From Chloracidobacterium sp. (GTDB taxonomy: Bacteria; Acidobacteriota; Blastocatellia; Pyrinomonadales; Pyrinomonadaceae): 64,000 nt of DNA. The notes beneath the pieces were generated by a model. The model did no database searches. It was given only the letters and a program-made list of their open reading frames with translations, and was not told where the DNA came from. This document shows, piece after piece, positions 15,543-24,910 of this stretch; the first letter of the stretch is position 1; each line of letters starts with the position of its first letter. The position numbers and the translations under genes are program-made. The DNA is taken from contig JABTUB010000001.1 of the NCBI GenBank assembly GCA_015075585.1, positions 496,001 through 560,000 of the forward strand. Direction: 5' to 3'.

Positions 15543-17446
15543 AACTTCACTCGCTCTTCGATCTCGTGAAATCGGTTGTCGGCGCGAATGCCGTCAATAC
15601 CCGGAGCGACCTTGAACCAAACCAATCCGGAGTAATGATCGTCGAGACTCTGTCGCACGAGTCGAAAGGCATTATCATTCTGCCCGAGTTTTGCATATCC
15701 AACTATCAGGAGATAAGGGTCAAGCAGATCGTAGGTGCCGCCCTTGACAAAGGCGCGCCAGAAGCCGCCGGAATTGGCAACGGCTCTTAGATCTGCAAAG
15801 AATCGTTCATTTTTGAGGTAATTATCCCGCGACCTTGTGCCGTTCTTATGCTGCAGAGTAACATATTTATCAAAGGCGTCAATTGCTTTGCTAAAATTGC
15901 CTTTTTCCAAATGAACCATTCCGAGAAATAAGTATGTGCGGGCATATTCGGGGTTAAGATCCTTTGCTTTTTCAAGCAAAGCGGCGGCCTTGTCGAGATC
16001 TCGCGCGTAATAATAGCTCAACGCCATATCTGTCCTGATCGGCATTGAGAGTGGGTCGAGCGCCAAGGCTCGTTCATATTCGGCCGCACTTTCATCAAAT
16101 CTGCCTTCCATAGTGAGAAACTCGGCGTACCAATGCCGCGCCGTTGCATAATTCGGAGCGAGTTCGATAGCGCGCCGATAATCAGCGCCGGCACCCGCGA
16201 AGTCCCAGTCGTAGTAGCATTTGTTGATAGCACGGTCTGCATAAGCCTCGCCCAACGTATCATCAATATCAAGAGCCTTTTGCAGATATCCGCGAACAAG
16301 CGAGTTCTTCTCCTCTATGCTCATGCCCATCTCGCCGAAGCTGCCAAGCGTGTAAGCGTCGGCAAGGCCGACGAAGGCCTTGGCAAACGTGGGGTCCCGT
16401 TCTGTCGCAGCCCTGAAAAATTCGGCACCTTTGACGATCTCGGACTCGTCACGCTTGTTCCAAAAGTACCGTCCTTTCAAATAAAGGTCGTAGGCGATAG
16501 GGTCATTTGTCTGCCGCTTCGCAAGCTTGGCCAGCTGCGGATCATTGGGCTGAAGCTGCAGCCGTTCGATCATCGCCTGCGAGGTCTCCTGCTGTAATGC
16601 GAGCATCTCCAGGGTCTGCCGGCGTACCTGCTGATGCCAAACAACGGTATTCGCGGCTGCATCGAACAGATCTGTCGTCACGATCATTACGTCGCCATTC
16701 TGCTCGAGATGTCCTGTCAATACAGCTGCAACGTTCAGTTCCTTCGCCGCAACCGCCAGGTCCGGAGCGTTCCCGAACTTTTCGGCCGAATTGCGATCAA
16801 TTATCTTGAACCCCGACAGCTTCGAGAGGTCGCTTGTAATGCCGTCGGCAAATCCATCTGCCAGATATCGGCTTTGTTCGCTCTCACTTTGGAACGGCAA
16901 GATCGCGAGGGAATCAAACTTCAGTGTTGGGCCGCGGCTTTCGAGAAACGATGAATCGCGGCCCCTGAAACCGGCAATGATGATCAGCAAGAGTACGATC
17001 ATCGCCGATGTGCCAAAGAATATCCAACGACGAGAACTTTTCGGCGATGCGGCTGCGGCAGATCCTGCATTCGCGGCAGATTTGCTCCCATCATCCGTAA
17101 TTGATTCGACCTCAGCGACGAAACGATAACCCTTTCGCGGCAAATTCTCAATAAAACGAGCGTGCCGGGCGTCATCATCAAGTACTTTTCTTAGGGCCGC
17201 AATTGCGACGGTAAGGTTGTTATCCTCGACAAACGAACCGGTCCAAACGGTTTCAAAGAACTCTTTCTTTGAAACGATCTCGCCGCGTCGTTCGACAAGT
17301 AGGCGAAGCACCTGGATCGTCCGCCGAGGCAGCGCGATCTTTGCTCCGTTGCGGCGCAGGGTCTCGTCGAGCAGATCGAGCTCGAATTCGCCGAACCTGA
17401 ACGCTCTCGGCGGATCCGTAAGAGAACTGGATACGATCTCATCCAT
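15539..17446 (-). CDS. OmpR-type winged-helix membrane regulator with TPR sensor
   Basis: A 635-residue CadC-like one-component regulator. Residues about 12-110 form an OmpR/PhoB winged helix (FRFGEFELDLLDETLRRNG, LLVERRGEIVSKKEF, ENNLTVAIAALRKVL, ENLPRKGYRFVAEV). A single helix follows near 138-158 (IFFGTSAMIVLLLIIIAGF), then an extracytoplasmic FlgO/TolB-N-like domain (SLAILPFQSESEQSRYLADG) and at least five TPRs to the C terminus. This layout is frequent in Acidobacteriota. It is divergent from the secreted propeller gene at 17608, and an 11-base direct repeat in between is a plausible operator. Confidence 0.88.
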   Translation of the reverse strand: MDEIVSSSLTDPPRAFRFGEFELDLLDETLRRNGAKIALPRRTIQVLRLLVERRGEIVSKKEFFETVWTGSFVEDNNLTVAIAALRKVLDDDARHARFIENLPRKGYRFVAEVESITDDGSKSAANAGSAAAASPKSSRRWIFFGTSAMIVLLLIIIAGFRGRDSSFLESRGPTLKFDSLAILPFQSESEQSRYLADGFADGITSDLSKLSGFKIIDRNSAEKFGNAPDLAVAAKELNVAAVLTGHLEQNGDVMIVTTDLFDAAANTVVWHQQVRRQTLEMLALQQETSQAMIERLQLQPNDPQLAKLAKRQTNDPIAYDLYLKGRYFWNKRDESEIVKGAEFFRAATERDPTFAKAFVGLADAYTLGSFGEMGMSIEEKNSLVRGYLQKALDIDDTLGEAYADRAINKCYYDWDFAGAGADYRRAIELAPNYATARHWYAEFLTMEGRFDESAAEYERALALDPLSMPIRTDMALSYYYARDLDKAAALLEKAKDLNPEYARTYLFLGMVHLEKGNFSKAIDAFDKYVTLQHKNGTRSRDNYLKNERFFADLRAVANSGGFWRAFVKGGTYDLLDPYLLIVGYAKLGQNDNAFRLVRQSLDDHYSGLVWFKVAPGIDGIRADNRFHEIEERVKF

Positions 17447-17485
17447 TGCCTTTCCGTCTCGGATGATTCTATGCCTATTTTGTGA

Positions 17486-17504
17486 AATTAGCCAAGAATT
17501 AGCC
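17486..17504. promoter_or_regulatory. Candidate OmpR-type operator (11-base direct repeat)
   Basis: AATTAGCC occurs at 17486-17493 and again at 17497-17504, one helical turn apart (11-base period). OmpR/PhoB-family winged helices bind tandem sites with this spacing. It lies 40 bases upstream of the adjacent regulator gene and about 105 bases before the divergent gene at 17608. The link is inference. Confidence 0.4.
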
Positions 17505-17607
17505 GAATTTTAATTACTTTGGCGGCTGTTCCTATGTATATCTGTTCGTTGGTCAGTTTTCTCGGAGGGAGACTGATCGATCAAATTCAACATCTGGAGC
17601 AACAGAA

Positions 17608-19965
17608 ATGAGACATCAATTGTTTAGAGTAGCATTGATCCTTGTGATCATTATCGCGTATTACGGGAACGCAAAGGCCCAAACACTGAAGGCTGACTAC
17701 CAATTCCAGGGAAATTTAGCAAGTTCCGTCGCAGGGGTACCGGAATTAGCGAATCTCACCGGTACGGGGAATGGGCCGAATACATTTGGTACTGAACAAG
17801 TTGACGGATTTTCGCGTCAGGTGCTCAACTTCCCGTTGAATAACGGAGTGGCGATCAACGCTCTGGGGCCGATAGTGCCGAACACGGAAAGCATGTCCTT
17901 GGTAATCTTGTTCAAGTTTGCAGCGGTAACAGGCAAAAGGCGGGTTCTGGATGCGTCCGGCGGAACTGCTCCTGACGAAGGCGGTTGGCTTATCGACGGA
18001 CGGATCGGTGAAAGCGAAGGCGGGTCACACCCGCCGACCGACGCAAACTCCTATTTTCAGATCACTATGGTTCGTTCCAACAATGTACTGACAATATATC
18101 GCGACAATATTTTTGCCGTTAGCGACGTTTCTGACGGAGGGCCGATCACAAGTCTAAGATTTTTTCAGGATTGGGCCGGAGCGAATCCGATCCAGGCTTC
18201 CGCTGGCTCCATTGCCAGGCTTCGCATTTACGATGGGCCTCTGTCCCTTGACCAGATCCACCAACTTGACAGAGTGCCGGAGGCGCCTTCGGGCAACAGG
18301 CCGATACTTTTTTATTCGTCGCGTAACGGGACGACCGAACTGTTTCGTATGAATACCGACGGAGCATCTCAGGTGCGCACAACGAATAATGAGGTGGCGG
18401 AAATTCTCGCAAAGTTTTCGCCGAATGGCCAGAAGATCGCTTATCAGCGTCGTGAGACACCGACCAGCCCATGGCAAATATGGACCGCAAATGCCGACGG
18501 AACCAACCCTGTTCGATTAACGAATACTGCTACGGTCGATAAATATCCTACATGGCGGCCCGACGGTCAGAAGATACTTTTCTCACGCTGCAGCAGCGGA
18601 AGCTGTGACCTATATACGATGAACCCGGACGGTTCGAGTCAAAGTGCGGTCGCTGTAACCGTTCCGGACGAGGATCTTGCCACCTATACTCCGGACGGCA
18701 CTAAGCTGGTGTTCAGTTGTAGCGATCAGAAGCAAACGAATTATCAGATTTGCGTTTCAAATGCGGACGGAAGCGAACGCACCGCGATCACCGGTACGTC
18801 AGCGCCCGTTCTTAACGTATATGCCAATGTCTCGCCGGATGGTACAAAGATAGCGTACATCAGGGATTCCGGCACGGGCGATGTCCGTGTTGTTGTAATG
18901 AACATCAATGGTACGAACCCTCTGACATGGCCTCAGACAAATAATCCTCAAATACCTGTCTGGTCGCCCGACGGCACAAAAATATTGTACTCCGGCCAAG
19001 CAGGAAATTTGCCGGAAGTCTTTGTTGCAAATTCTGACGGGACTTCACCGGTTCGGCTGACCACAAATTCGGCGATCGATATTGCTACCGATTGGTACAG
19101 GCCGCAGACCTCAACAACGCGTGTTCCCTTTGACTTTGACGGTGACGGGAAGACGGATATCGGGATCTATCGGCCGAATGGAGTGAACGGCTCGGAGTGG
19201 TGGATATCGAAGAGTTCGAATGACGGTGTGTTCGCCACACAGTTCGGTGCGGCGACAGACAGTGTCGTTGCGGCTGATTACACGGGCGACGGCAAGGCTG
19301 ATGTGGCGTTTTGGAGGCCTTCGACAGGCTATTGGTACGTTCTCCGCAGTGAGGATATGACGTACTATGCAACGCCGTTCGGAGCAAGCGGCGATGTGCC
19401 AGTGCCTGCGGATTACGATGCCGACGGCAAGGCCGACACAGCAGTGTTCCGTCCGTCGAACTCCACTTGGTACATAAACAACACAACGGGCGGCACTACG
19501 ATCACAGGCTTCGGAGCGGCAGGCGACAAACCCGTCGCAGCGGACTATGACGGCGACGGTAAGGCTGACATTGCCGTATTCCGTCCGAACGGTGCTAACG
19601 GTGCCGAATGGTGGATACGCAAGAGTTCGGATAACAGCGTGTTCGCAACACAGTTCGGCTCTTCGACGGACAAGGCAGTGCCTGCCGACTACACGGGAGA
19701 CGGCAAGGCTGACATTGCATTCTGGACATCAGGGGGAACGTGGTACATCCTTCGGAGCGAAGACCTGACATATTACGCGGATCAGTTCGGGACGACAGGC
19801 GATGTGCCTTCGCCGGGCGACTATGACGGCGACGGCAAGGCAGACGCAGCCGTGTTCCGTCCGACGGGCAGCACTTGGTATGTGAAACGCTCGACCGCCG
19901 GCCTTCTGATAAAACAGTTCGGCTCAACGGGCGACATCCCTGTCCCAAGCATCTTCGTCCGCTGA
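17608..19965 (+). CDS. Secreted LamG-like / TolB-propeller / VCBS-repeat protein
   Basis: A 785-residue exported protein. The signal peptide covers residues 1-25 (FRVALILVIIIAYYGNAKA). A LamG/concanavalin-like domain spans about 30-215 (ADYQFQGNLAS, RLRIYDGPLSLDQI). WD40-like PD40 repeats of a TolB propeller follow at about 225-490 (FSPNGQKIAYQ, WRPDGQKILFS, VSPDGTKIAYI, WSPDGTKILYS). The C-terminal 280 residues are six VCBS/FG-GAP repeats with calcium-type DxDGDGKxD loops. These form two copies of a three-repeat block. GGAG lies ahead of the ATG as a ribosome site. Likely a cell-surface or extracellular adhesion or binding protein; no catalytic motif. Confidence 0.85.
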   Translation: MRHQLFRVALILVIIIAYYGNAKAQTLKADYQFQGNLASSVAGVPELANLTGTGNGPNTFGTEQVDGFSRQVLNFPLNNGVAINALGPIVPNTESMSLVILFKFAAVTGKRRVLDASGGTAPDEGGWLIDGRIGESEGGSHPPTDANSYFQITMVRSNNVLTIYRDNIFAVSDVSDGGPITSLRFFQDWAGANPIQASAGSIARLRIYDGPLSLDQIHQLDRVPEAPSGNRPILFYSSRNGTTELFRMNTDGASQVRTTNNEVAEILAKFSPNGQKIAYQRRETPTSPWQIWTANADGTNPVRLTNTATVDKYPTWRPDGQKILFSRCSSGSCDLYTMNPDGSSQSAVAVTVPDEDLATYTPDGTKLVFSCSDQKQTNYQICVSNADGSERTAITGTSAPVLNVYANVSPDGTKIAYIRDSGTGDVRVVVMNINGTNPLTWPQTNNPQIPVWSPDGTKILYSGQAGNLPEVFVANSDGTSPVRLTTNSAIDIATDWYRPQTSTTRVPFDFDGDGKTDIGIYRPNGVNGSEWWISKSSNDGVFATQFGAATDSVVAADYTGDGKADVAFWRPSTGYWYVLRSEDMTYYATPFGASGDVPVPADYDADGKADTAVFRPSNSTWYINNTTGGTTITGFGAAGDKPVAADYDGDGKADIAVFRPNGANGAEWWIRKSSDNSVFATQFGSSTDKAVPADYTGDGKADIAFWTSGGTWYILRSEDLTYYADQFGTTGDVPSPGDYDGDGKADAAVFRPTGSTWYVKRSTAGLLIKQFGSTGDIPVPSIFVR
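19130..19962 (+). repeat. Six VCBS repeats arranged as a duplicated triplet
   Basis: Each repeat of about 43-48 codons starts with a DGDGK-type loop. Repeats 1 and 4 share PNG(V/A)NG(S/A)EWWI(S/R)KSS and FATQFG. Repeats 2 and 5 share YTGDGKAD(V/I)AFW and LRSED(M/L)TYYA. Repeats 3 and 6 share the shorter VFRP-STWY form. The order is therefore A-B-C-A'-B'-C', the mark of a block duplication. Confidence 0.75.
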
Positions 19966-19997
19966 TACGAACAAAACAAACACTCACACAACCACAA

Positions 19998-20031
19998 AGA
20001 GGCCGTCTGATACGCATTTCAGCCGGCCTCT
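19998..20031. terminator. Bidirectional terminator-like hairpin
   Basis: AGAGGCCG (19998-20005) pairs with CGGCCTCT (20024-20031) between two convergent genes. The flanks are not rich in T or A, so strength is doubtful. Confidence 0.35.
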
Positions 20032-20055
20032 CTCGATTCGGAAGATGATCTGCGG

Positions 20056-20448
20056 TCAGCGGATAAGGCGGACGATCTCGAACTTTGCGGTGTAGTTTTT
20101 CGGGTCGATAGTTTCGCCGCTCTTCGGTACGGGTGAGAGCGAGACCATTGTTACCGCCCAGCCGTCGATCGTATCGCCGCGGGCCCCCAAGTTGGTGTTG
20201 AATTCAAAGGTCTTTGTTTCCTTGGCACCGACGATCTTGACCTTTACCTTTGCGTTGCCTTCCCAGATGCAGTTCGCCCCGTCAGGGCAGCGTGAGTCCT
20301 CCATAACTTCGACGAGTTTGATCTTCAGTTTGCTCGTTTTAGCTTTTTTTTGGCAGCCGTTCTTGACGGTAAGCGTTTCGGTCTTTTGGGCCATCACATT
20401 TCCGGCGAGGCCGAGCGCGATGATCACCGCTACGATAAAAATCCTCAT
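20056..20448 (-). CDS. Small secreted protein with DSRCP...CxW motif
   Basis: A 130-residue exported protein. The signal peptide is FIVAVIIALGLAGNVMAQ (cleavage after VMA). The mature part contains EDSRCPDGANCIWEGNAKV, a Cys pair and Trp motif shared by many unnamed secreted proteins of Bacteroidota and Acidobacteriota, set in alternating beta strands. A disulfide-stabilised small beta domain is likely. Its function is unknown. It is convergent with the propeller gene and divergent from the M13 peptidase gene. Confidence 0.7.
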   Translation of the reverse strand: MRIFIVAVIIALGLAGNVMAQKTETLTVKNGCQKKAKTSKLKIKLVEVMEDSRCPDGANCIWEGNAKVKVKIVGAKETKTFEFNTNLGARGDTIDGWAVTMVSLSPVPKSGETIDPKNYTAKFEIVRLIR

Positions 20449-20614
20449 TACAATTCTCCCGGCGGCCGTTCCGCCTCACTGTTAGAACGCGATTTCGCTT
20501 ACGGCGTTGCAGCCAATGATAGCTTTGCTAACGCAAAAATGGAAGAAACCATAGTATAGTTTAGGCGTATTACCAGCGAAGCGGCGAGGGCCGCAAGCGG
20601 CCTTGTGAGGAATT

Positions 20615-22660
20615 ATGAGAGAGAGAGCCTTTAAGCGTGCGGTTGCCGCAATACTATTGGCGGCGTTCATTTCAGCCCTTCCGGGCAGTGTTCTCGCGGT
20701 AAATGTCGATCTGGCGGGAATGGACAGAAGCGTCGCTCCCGGCGATGATTTCTTCCTCTACACGAACGGCACTTGGTACAAGGATGCCGTCATACCGCCG
20801 GACCGCTCATCGCTGGGTACATTCCAGACGATCGCTGCCGAGGTCGCGCGGCGGAATGCGTCGCTGATCGCAGACGCCGAAAAGGAAAAGACGCCCGAGG
20901 CGCAAATGGTGGCCGACTATTACGCTGCTTATATTGACGAGAAAGCGATCGAGGCGAAAGGCCTCAAGCCGATCGCGGATGAGCTTGCTCAGATCGCTGC
21001 GATAAAGGACAAGACCGGCCTTGCCCGCGTGTTGGGTTCGCAAATGCGTGCGGATGTAGATCCGCTCAACATGACGAACTTCTACACGAACAGGCTCTTA
21101 GGCTTGTGGGTCTCAGCGGACCTCAACGATCCGAAGAGGAATGTGCCGTATTTACTTCAAGGCGGACTTGGCCTGCCGGATCGTGATTACTATTTTGATG
21201 AGTCAAAAGACGGAGTGGCGTTAAAAGAGAAATACCGCGAGCATCTCGGCAACGTGCTTCGGCTTGCAAAGGTTGCCGACCCGGAGGCAAAGGCCCGCCG
21301 AATCTATGATCTCGAAAATAAGATAGCCGCGACGCACGCCAGCCGCGAAGAATCGGCCGATGTTTCAAAGGCAAATAATCCATGGAAGACCGCCGATCTC
21401 TCGAAACAAGCTCCGGGGCTTGATTGGAAGGAATATTTCCGGGCCGCGGGGCTCGGTACGGTGCCGAAGATCATCGTTTGGCATCCGAATGCGGTCAAGG
21501 GCATTTCAGCGCTTACGGCCAGCGAACCGCTTGACACATGGAAGGAGTATCTTACGCTTCGGGTCATCGACCGATATGCGAACCTGCTGCCGAAGGCTTT
21601 CGCGGACGAGAATTTCGCGTTCTACGGAAAGGAGCTCGGCGGCGTATCGGTTCAAGGTTCGCGCCGCGGACGCGGCATCAATGCAACGAGTGACGCACTC
21701 GGCGATGTTGTCGCAAAGATGTATGTCGAAAAGTATTTCAGCCCGCAGGCCAAGGCTGCGATCCAGCAGCTTGTCGAAAATATTCGCAAGGCGTTCCGGC
21801 TTCGCATCGACAAGCTTGACTGGATGACACCCGAGACGCGCGAGAAGGCAAAGGCAAAGGTCGATACGCTGTATGTCGGCGTCGGCTATCCCGACAAATG
21901 GCGCAGCTATAACGGCCTGAAGATCGACAGGTTCGATGCTGTCGGCAATGACCGACGGGTGAGCCTTTTTGATTACAAGTACGCGCTAAGCAAGCTGAAT
22001 CATCCGGTCGATCAAAGCGAATGGTGGATCACCGCACAGACGGTCAACGCACTTAACCTGCCGCTGCAGAACGCACTTAATTTTCCGGCAGCGATCCTGC
22101 TGCCGCCTTTCTTCGACCCCGAGGCTGATCCTGTGGTGAACTACGGTGCGATCGGCACGATCATCGGCCATGAGATAAGCCACAGTTTTGACGCGACAGG
22201 CTCGCTCTTTGACGCATACGGCCGACTCTCGAACTGGTGGACGCCCGCCGATCTGGCACATTTTCAGGATGCCGGAAAGCGGCTTGCGGCTCAGTATGAT
22301 TCCTATGAGGCATTGCCGGGGCTCTTTCTGAAAGGACGGCAGCTTTTGGACGAGAATATCGCCGATCTTGCGGGCCTTTCGGCAGCATACGACGGTTATC
22401 GGGCGGCATACGGCGGCAAAGAGGCTCCTACCGTGAGTGATCTGACCGGCGATCAGCAGTTCTTTGTCGCGTTCGGCCAAGCATTTCGCGGTAAGATGCG
22501 CGAACAACTCTTGCGAATGCTTATTACGACCGACAGCCACTCGCCCGATCGCTGGCGAACCTATACGGTGCGGAACGTTGATGCATGGTATCGCGCCTTT
22601 GACGTGAAGCCGGGCCAGAAGCTCTATCTTGACCCGAAGGATCGCGTAAAGGTTTGGTGA
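20615..22660 (+). CDS. M13-family zinc metallopeptidase (neprilysin/PepO-like)
   Basis: A 681-residue gluzincin. A signal peptide occupies about residues 1-28 (AVAAILLAAFISALPGSVLA). The M13 N-terminal domain follows (VAPGDDFFLYTNGTW). The zinc site is His519-Glu-Ile-Ser-His523 in GTIIGHEISHSFDATG, and the third ligand is in ENIADLAGLSAAY (Glu580). The substrate motif that is usually NAYY reads NALN in this protein, and FPAAILLPPFF is conserved. The C terminus ends KVW, as is usual for the family. It is probably a periplasmic or surface oligopeptidase. Alone in its unit, 15 bases from the convergent idh gene. Confidence 0.95.
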   Translation: MRERAFKRAVAAILLAAFISALPGSVLAVNVDLAGMDRSVAPGDDFFLYTNGTWYKDAVIPPDRSSLGTFQTIAAEVARRNASLIADAEKEKTPEAQMVADYYAAYIDEKAIEAKGLKPIADELAQIAAIKDKTGLARVLGSQMRADVDPLNMTNFYTNRLLGLWVSADLNDPKRNVPYLLQGGLGLPDRDYYFDESKDGVALKEKYREHLGNVLRLAKVADPEAKARRIYDLENKIAATHASREESADVSKANNPWKTADLSKQAPGLDWKEYFRAAGLGTVPKIIVWHPNAVKGISALTASEPLDTWKEYLTLRVIDRYANLLPKAFADENFAFYGKELGGVSVQGSRRGRGINATSDALGDVVAKMYVEKYFSPQAKAAIQQLVENIRKAFRLRIDKLDWMTPETREKAKAKVDTLYVGVGYPDKWRSYNGLKIDRFDAVGNDRRVSLFDYKYALSKLNHPVDQSEWWITAQTVNALNLPLQNALNFPAAILLPPFFDPEADPVVNYGAIGTIIGHEISHSFDATGSLFDAYGRLSNWWTPADLAHFQDAGKRLAAQYDSYEALPGLFLKGRQLLDENIADLAGLSAAYDGYRAAYGGKEAPTVSDLTGDQQFFVAFGQAFRGKMREQLLRMLITTDSHSPDRWRTYTVRNVDAWYRAFDVKPGQKLYLDPKDRVKVW

Positions 22661-22675
22661 ACTGAGGCGATATCG

Positions 22676-23698
22676 CTACGCATTAGCGGCGTTGCCCGCC
22701 TTTATCTTGTCCTCGATGGCGCGTGCGAATTCATTCGTTCTCGCGGTGCCGCCAAGGTCGCGTGTGATGGCCCTGCCGTCGGCGAATACCGCAAGAATGG
22801 CGTCGTGCATTCGCGTTGCCGCGTCGCGCTCGCCAATGTGATTGAGCATTTGCACGGCTGACAGCATCAGCGCGGTCGGGTTCGCTATGCCTTGTCCCGC
22901 AATGTCAGGCGCCGAGCCGTGAACCGCCTCGAAGACCGCACCAAACTCGCCGATATTCGCTCCCGGAGCAAGGCCGAGACCGCCGATAAGGCCTGCGCAA
23001 AGGTCGCTGACGATGTCGCCGTAAAGATTTTCCAACACCATTACGTCGAACTGCTCAGGCCGCATCACGAGCTGCATACAGCAGTTGTCGATGATCTTAT
23101 CATCGGCCTCAATGTCCGGAAAATCCTTAGCGACATTATAGAAACACTCGAGGAACAGCCCGTCGGACAACTTCATTATATTCGCCTTATGAACCGCCGT
23201 TACCTTCTTACGGCCGTTTGCGCGTGAGTATTCAAAGGCATAGCGAGCGATGCGTGTCGAAGCCTTTTCAGTGATGATCTTAAGGCTTTCGACCACGCCG
23301 GGCACGACGATATGTTCGAGGCCCGCATATAGATCCTCAGTATTCTCGCGGACAATGACGAGATCGAGTTCGGGGTATCGGCACGGCACATTCGGCAATG
23401 CCTTGACAGGGCGAACATTTGCGTAAAGGTCGAGCGCCTTGCGCAGCCCGACATTTACAGACGTAAAACCCTTGCCGACGGGCGTCATTTGCGGGCCTTT
23501 GAGGGCAACTTTGTTGCGCCGGATCGACTCAATGGTTCGTTCCGGCAGCGTTGTGCCGAACTTCTCTTGAGCCTGTGCACCGAGTATCTGCGTTTCCCAT
23601 TCGATATCGGCACCGGCGGCCTCGATCACGCGAACCGTTGCTGCTACGATCTCGGGCCCGATGCCGTCGCCGGGAATGAGCGTAATGGTGTGTTTCAT
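22676..23698 (-). CDS. NAD-dependent isocitrate dehydrogenase (isopropylmalate dehydrogenase family)
   Basis: A 340-residue beta-decarboxylating dehydrogenase. ITLIPGDGIGPEIV opens the chain; LKGPQMTPVGKGFTSVNVGL is the isocitrate-type phosphorylation loop; VIVRENTEDLYAGLEH and the Lys/Tyr/Asp metal and substrate residues (VHKANIMKLSDGLF, MVLENLYGDIVSD) follow; and FEAVHGSAPDIAGQGIANP ends the site. The ENTEDLYAG form marks isocitrate or homoisocitrate dehydrogenase rather than LeuB. No Lys/Tyr NADP pattern is seen, so NAD is likely. The start is ATG 23698, not the TTG two codons upstream. It feeds the TCA cycle; 3-isopropylmalate activity is the main alternative. Confidence 0.9.
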   Translation of the reverse strand: MKHTITLIPGDGIGPEIVAATVRVIEAAGADIEWETQILGAQAQEKFGTTLPERTIESIRRNKVALKGPQMTPVGKGFTSVNVGLRKALDLYANVRPVKALPNVPCRYPELDLVIVRENTEDLYAGLEHIVVPGVVESLKIITEKASTRIARYAFEYSRANGRKKVTAVHKANIMKLSDGLFLECFYNVAKDFPDIEADDKIIDNCCMQLVMRPEQFDVMVLENLYGDIVSDLCAGLIGGLGLAPGANIGEFGAVFEAVHGSAPDIAGQGIANPTALMLSAVQMLNHIGERDAATRMHDAILAVFADGRAITRDLGGTARTNEFARAIEDKIKAGNAANA

Positions 23699-23764
23699 AA
23701 GCAATATCCTATAATAATAGAACTTTAACTGCGTTGCGGAGCTTTAACAAACTTCGGCGAAAAG

Positions 23765-24889
23765 ATGAGTGCGAACACGATAATAATAGGCGGCGGCGTC
23801 ATCGGCCTCAGCATCGCACGCGCTCTTCGACGCCGCGGCGAGCAGCATGTCGCAGTATTTGAAAAAGGCGTCTGCGGCCGAGAGGCGTCATGGGCAGCCG
23901 GCGGAATGTTGACGGCTCAAGCCCATACGTATCAGCAAGATACGTTTTACAGGCTGTCTGCGTCGTCACGCGATCTTTATCCGGCTCTTGCTGAAGAGCT
24001 GCTCTCGGAAACGGGTATTGACATCGAGCTTGACCGTACGGGAACGCTGATGCTCGCCTTCACCGATGATGAAGCAGATGATCTCGCTGACAGGCTTGCA
24101 AAGCAGTCCGCGGCCGGCCTTCACGCCGAGATCCTCGACAGGCCGGACGTGTTGGCGGCCGAGCCGGGCATTTCGCCCGTTGTTGCGGCGGCACTTCGCT
24201 TTGAGAATGACTGGCAGGTCGAGAATCGCCGGCTTGTCGAGGCACTTCGCCGATATGCGGCGTTGAACGGCATCGAATTAAGAGAGCATAGCGAGGTCGA
24301 GCGCGTCATCATCGAGAACGGCCGTGTTGCAGGCGTTTCGGCGAACGGCGACACTGTCGGGTGCGATCATGTCATTATTGCGGGCGGGGCTTGGTCCTCG
24401 GCGATCGGTGTCGGTAACGCACCGTTGCCCTTTGCGGTGTCGCCCGTGCGCGGACAGATCGTTGAATATACGACGCGAGAAAGGGCTGTCCGGCATGTTA
24501 TCTATTGCAGCGGAGGCTATTTGGTTCCTCGGCGCGGCGGGCGGATCCTTGTCGGTTCTACGCTGGAACACGCCGGGTTTGAAAAGACGACCACCGAAAA
24601 GGCGATGGCCGGCCTGCGCGACGTTGGCGAAAAGATACTGCCTCAGCTCGCCGATCAAGCGTTATCCGGCAGTTGGTCGGGTTTGCGGCCGTTCGCTCCT
24701 GATGAGATGCCGATACTGGGGCCGTTCGGCGGCATCGAAGGCCTTTTTGCTGCAACCGCGCATTACCTCAATGGCATCCTCCTGGCACCGATCACGGCGG
24801 AGATCATTGCCGACGCGGTCATTTACGGCGGGCGATCAGAATATTTTTCGGAGTTCGGGCCTGAAAGGGCAGCCGTAGCAGCGCCGTAA
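23765..24889 (+). CDS. thiO: Glycine oxidase ThiO
   Basis: A 374-residue DAO-family flavoenzyme that makes iminoglycine for the thiamine thiazole ring. The FAD Rossmann motif is IIGGGVIGLSIARALRRRG, followed by EASWAAGGMLTAQAHTY, which is characteristic of ThiO, then HVIIAGGAWSSAIG, SPVRGQIVEY, VPRRGGRILVGSTLEHAGF and the C-terminal WSGLRPFAPDEMPILG and ATAHYLNGILLAP. The thiazole synthase genes thiS/thiG are not in the window; thiE/thiD are 22 kb away. The divergent idh gene is 66 bases upstream. Confidence 0.9.
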   Translation: MSANTIIIGGGVIGLSIARALRRRGEQHVAVFEKGVCGREASWAAGGMLTAQAHTYQQDTFYRLSASSRDLYPALAEELLSETGIDIELDRTGTLMLAFTDDEADDLADRLAKQSAAGLHAEILDRPDVLAAEPGISPVVAAALRFENDWQVENRRLVEALRRYAALNGIELREHSEVERVIIENGRVAGVSANGDTVGCDHVIIAGGAWSSAIGVGNAPLPFAVSPVRGQIVEYTTRERAVRHVIYCSGGYLVPRRGGRILVGSTLEHAGFEKTTTEKAMAGLRDVGEKILPQLADQALSGSWSGLRPFAPDEMPILGPFGGIEGLFAATAHYLNGILLAPITAEIIADAVIYGGRSEYFSEFGPERAAVAAP

Positions 24890-24910
24890 GCCCGTATTCT
24901 ATTAAGAAAG

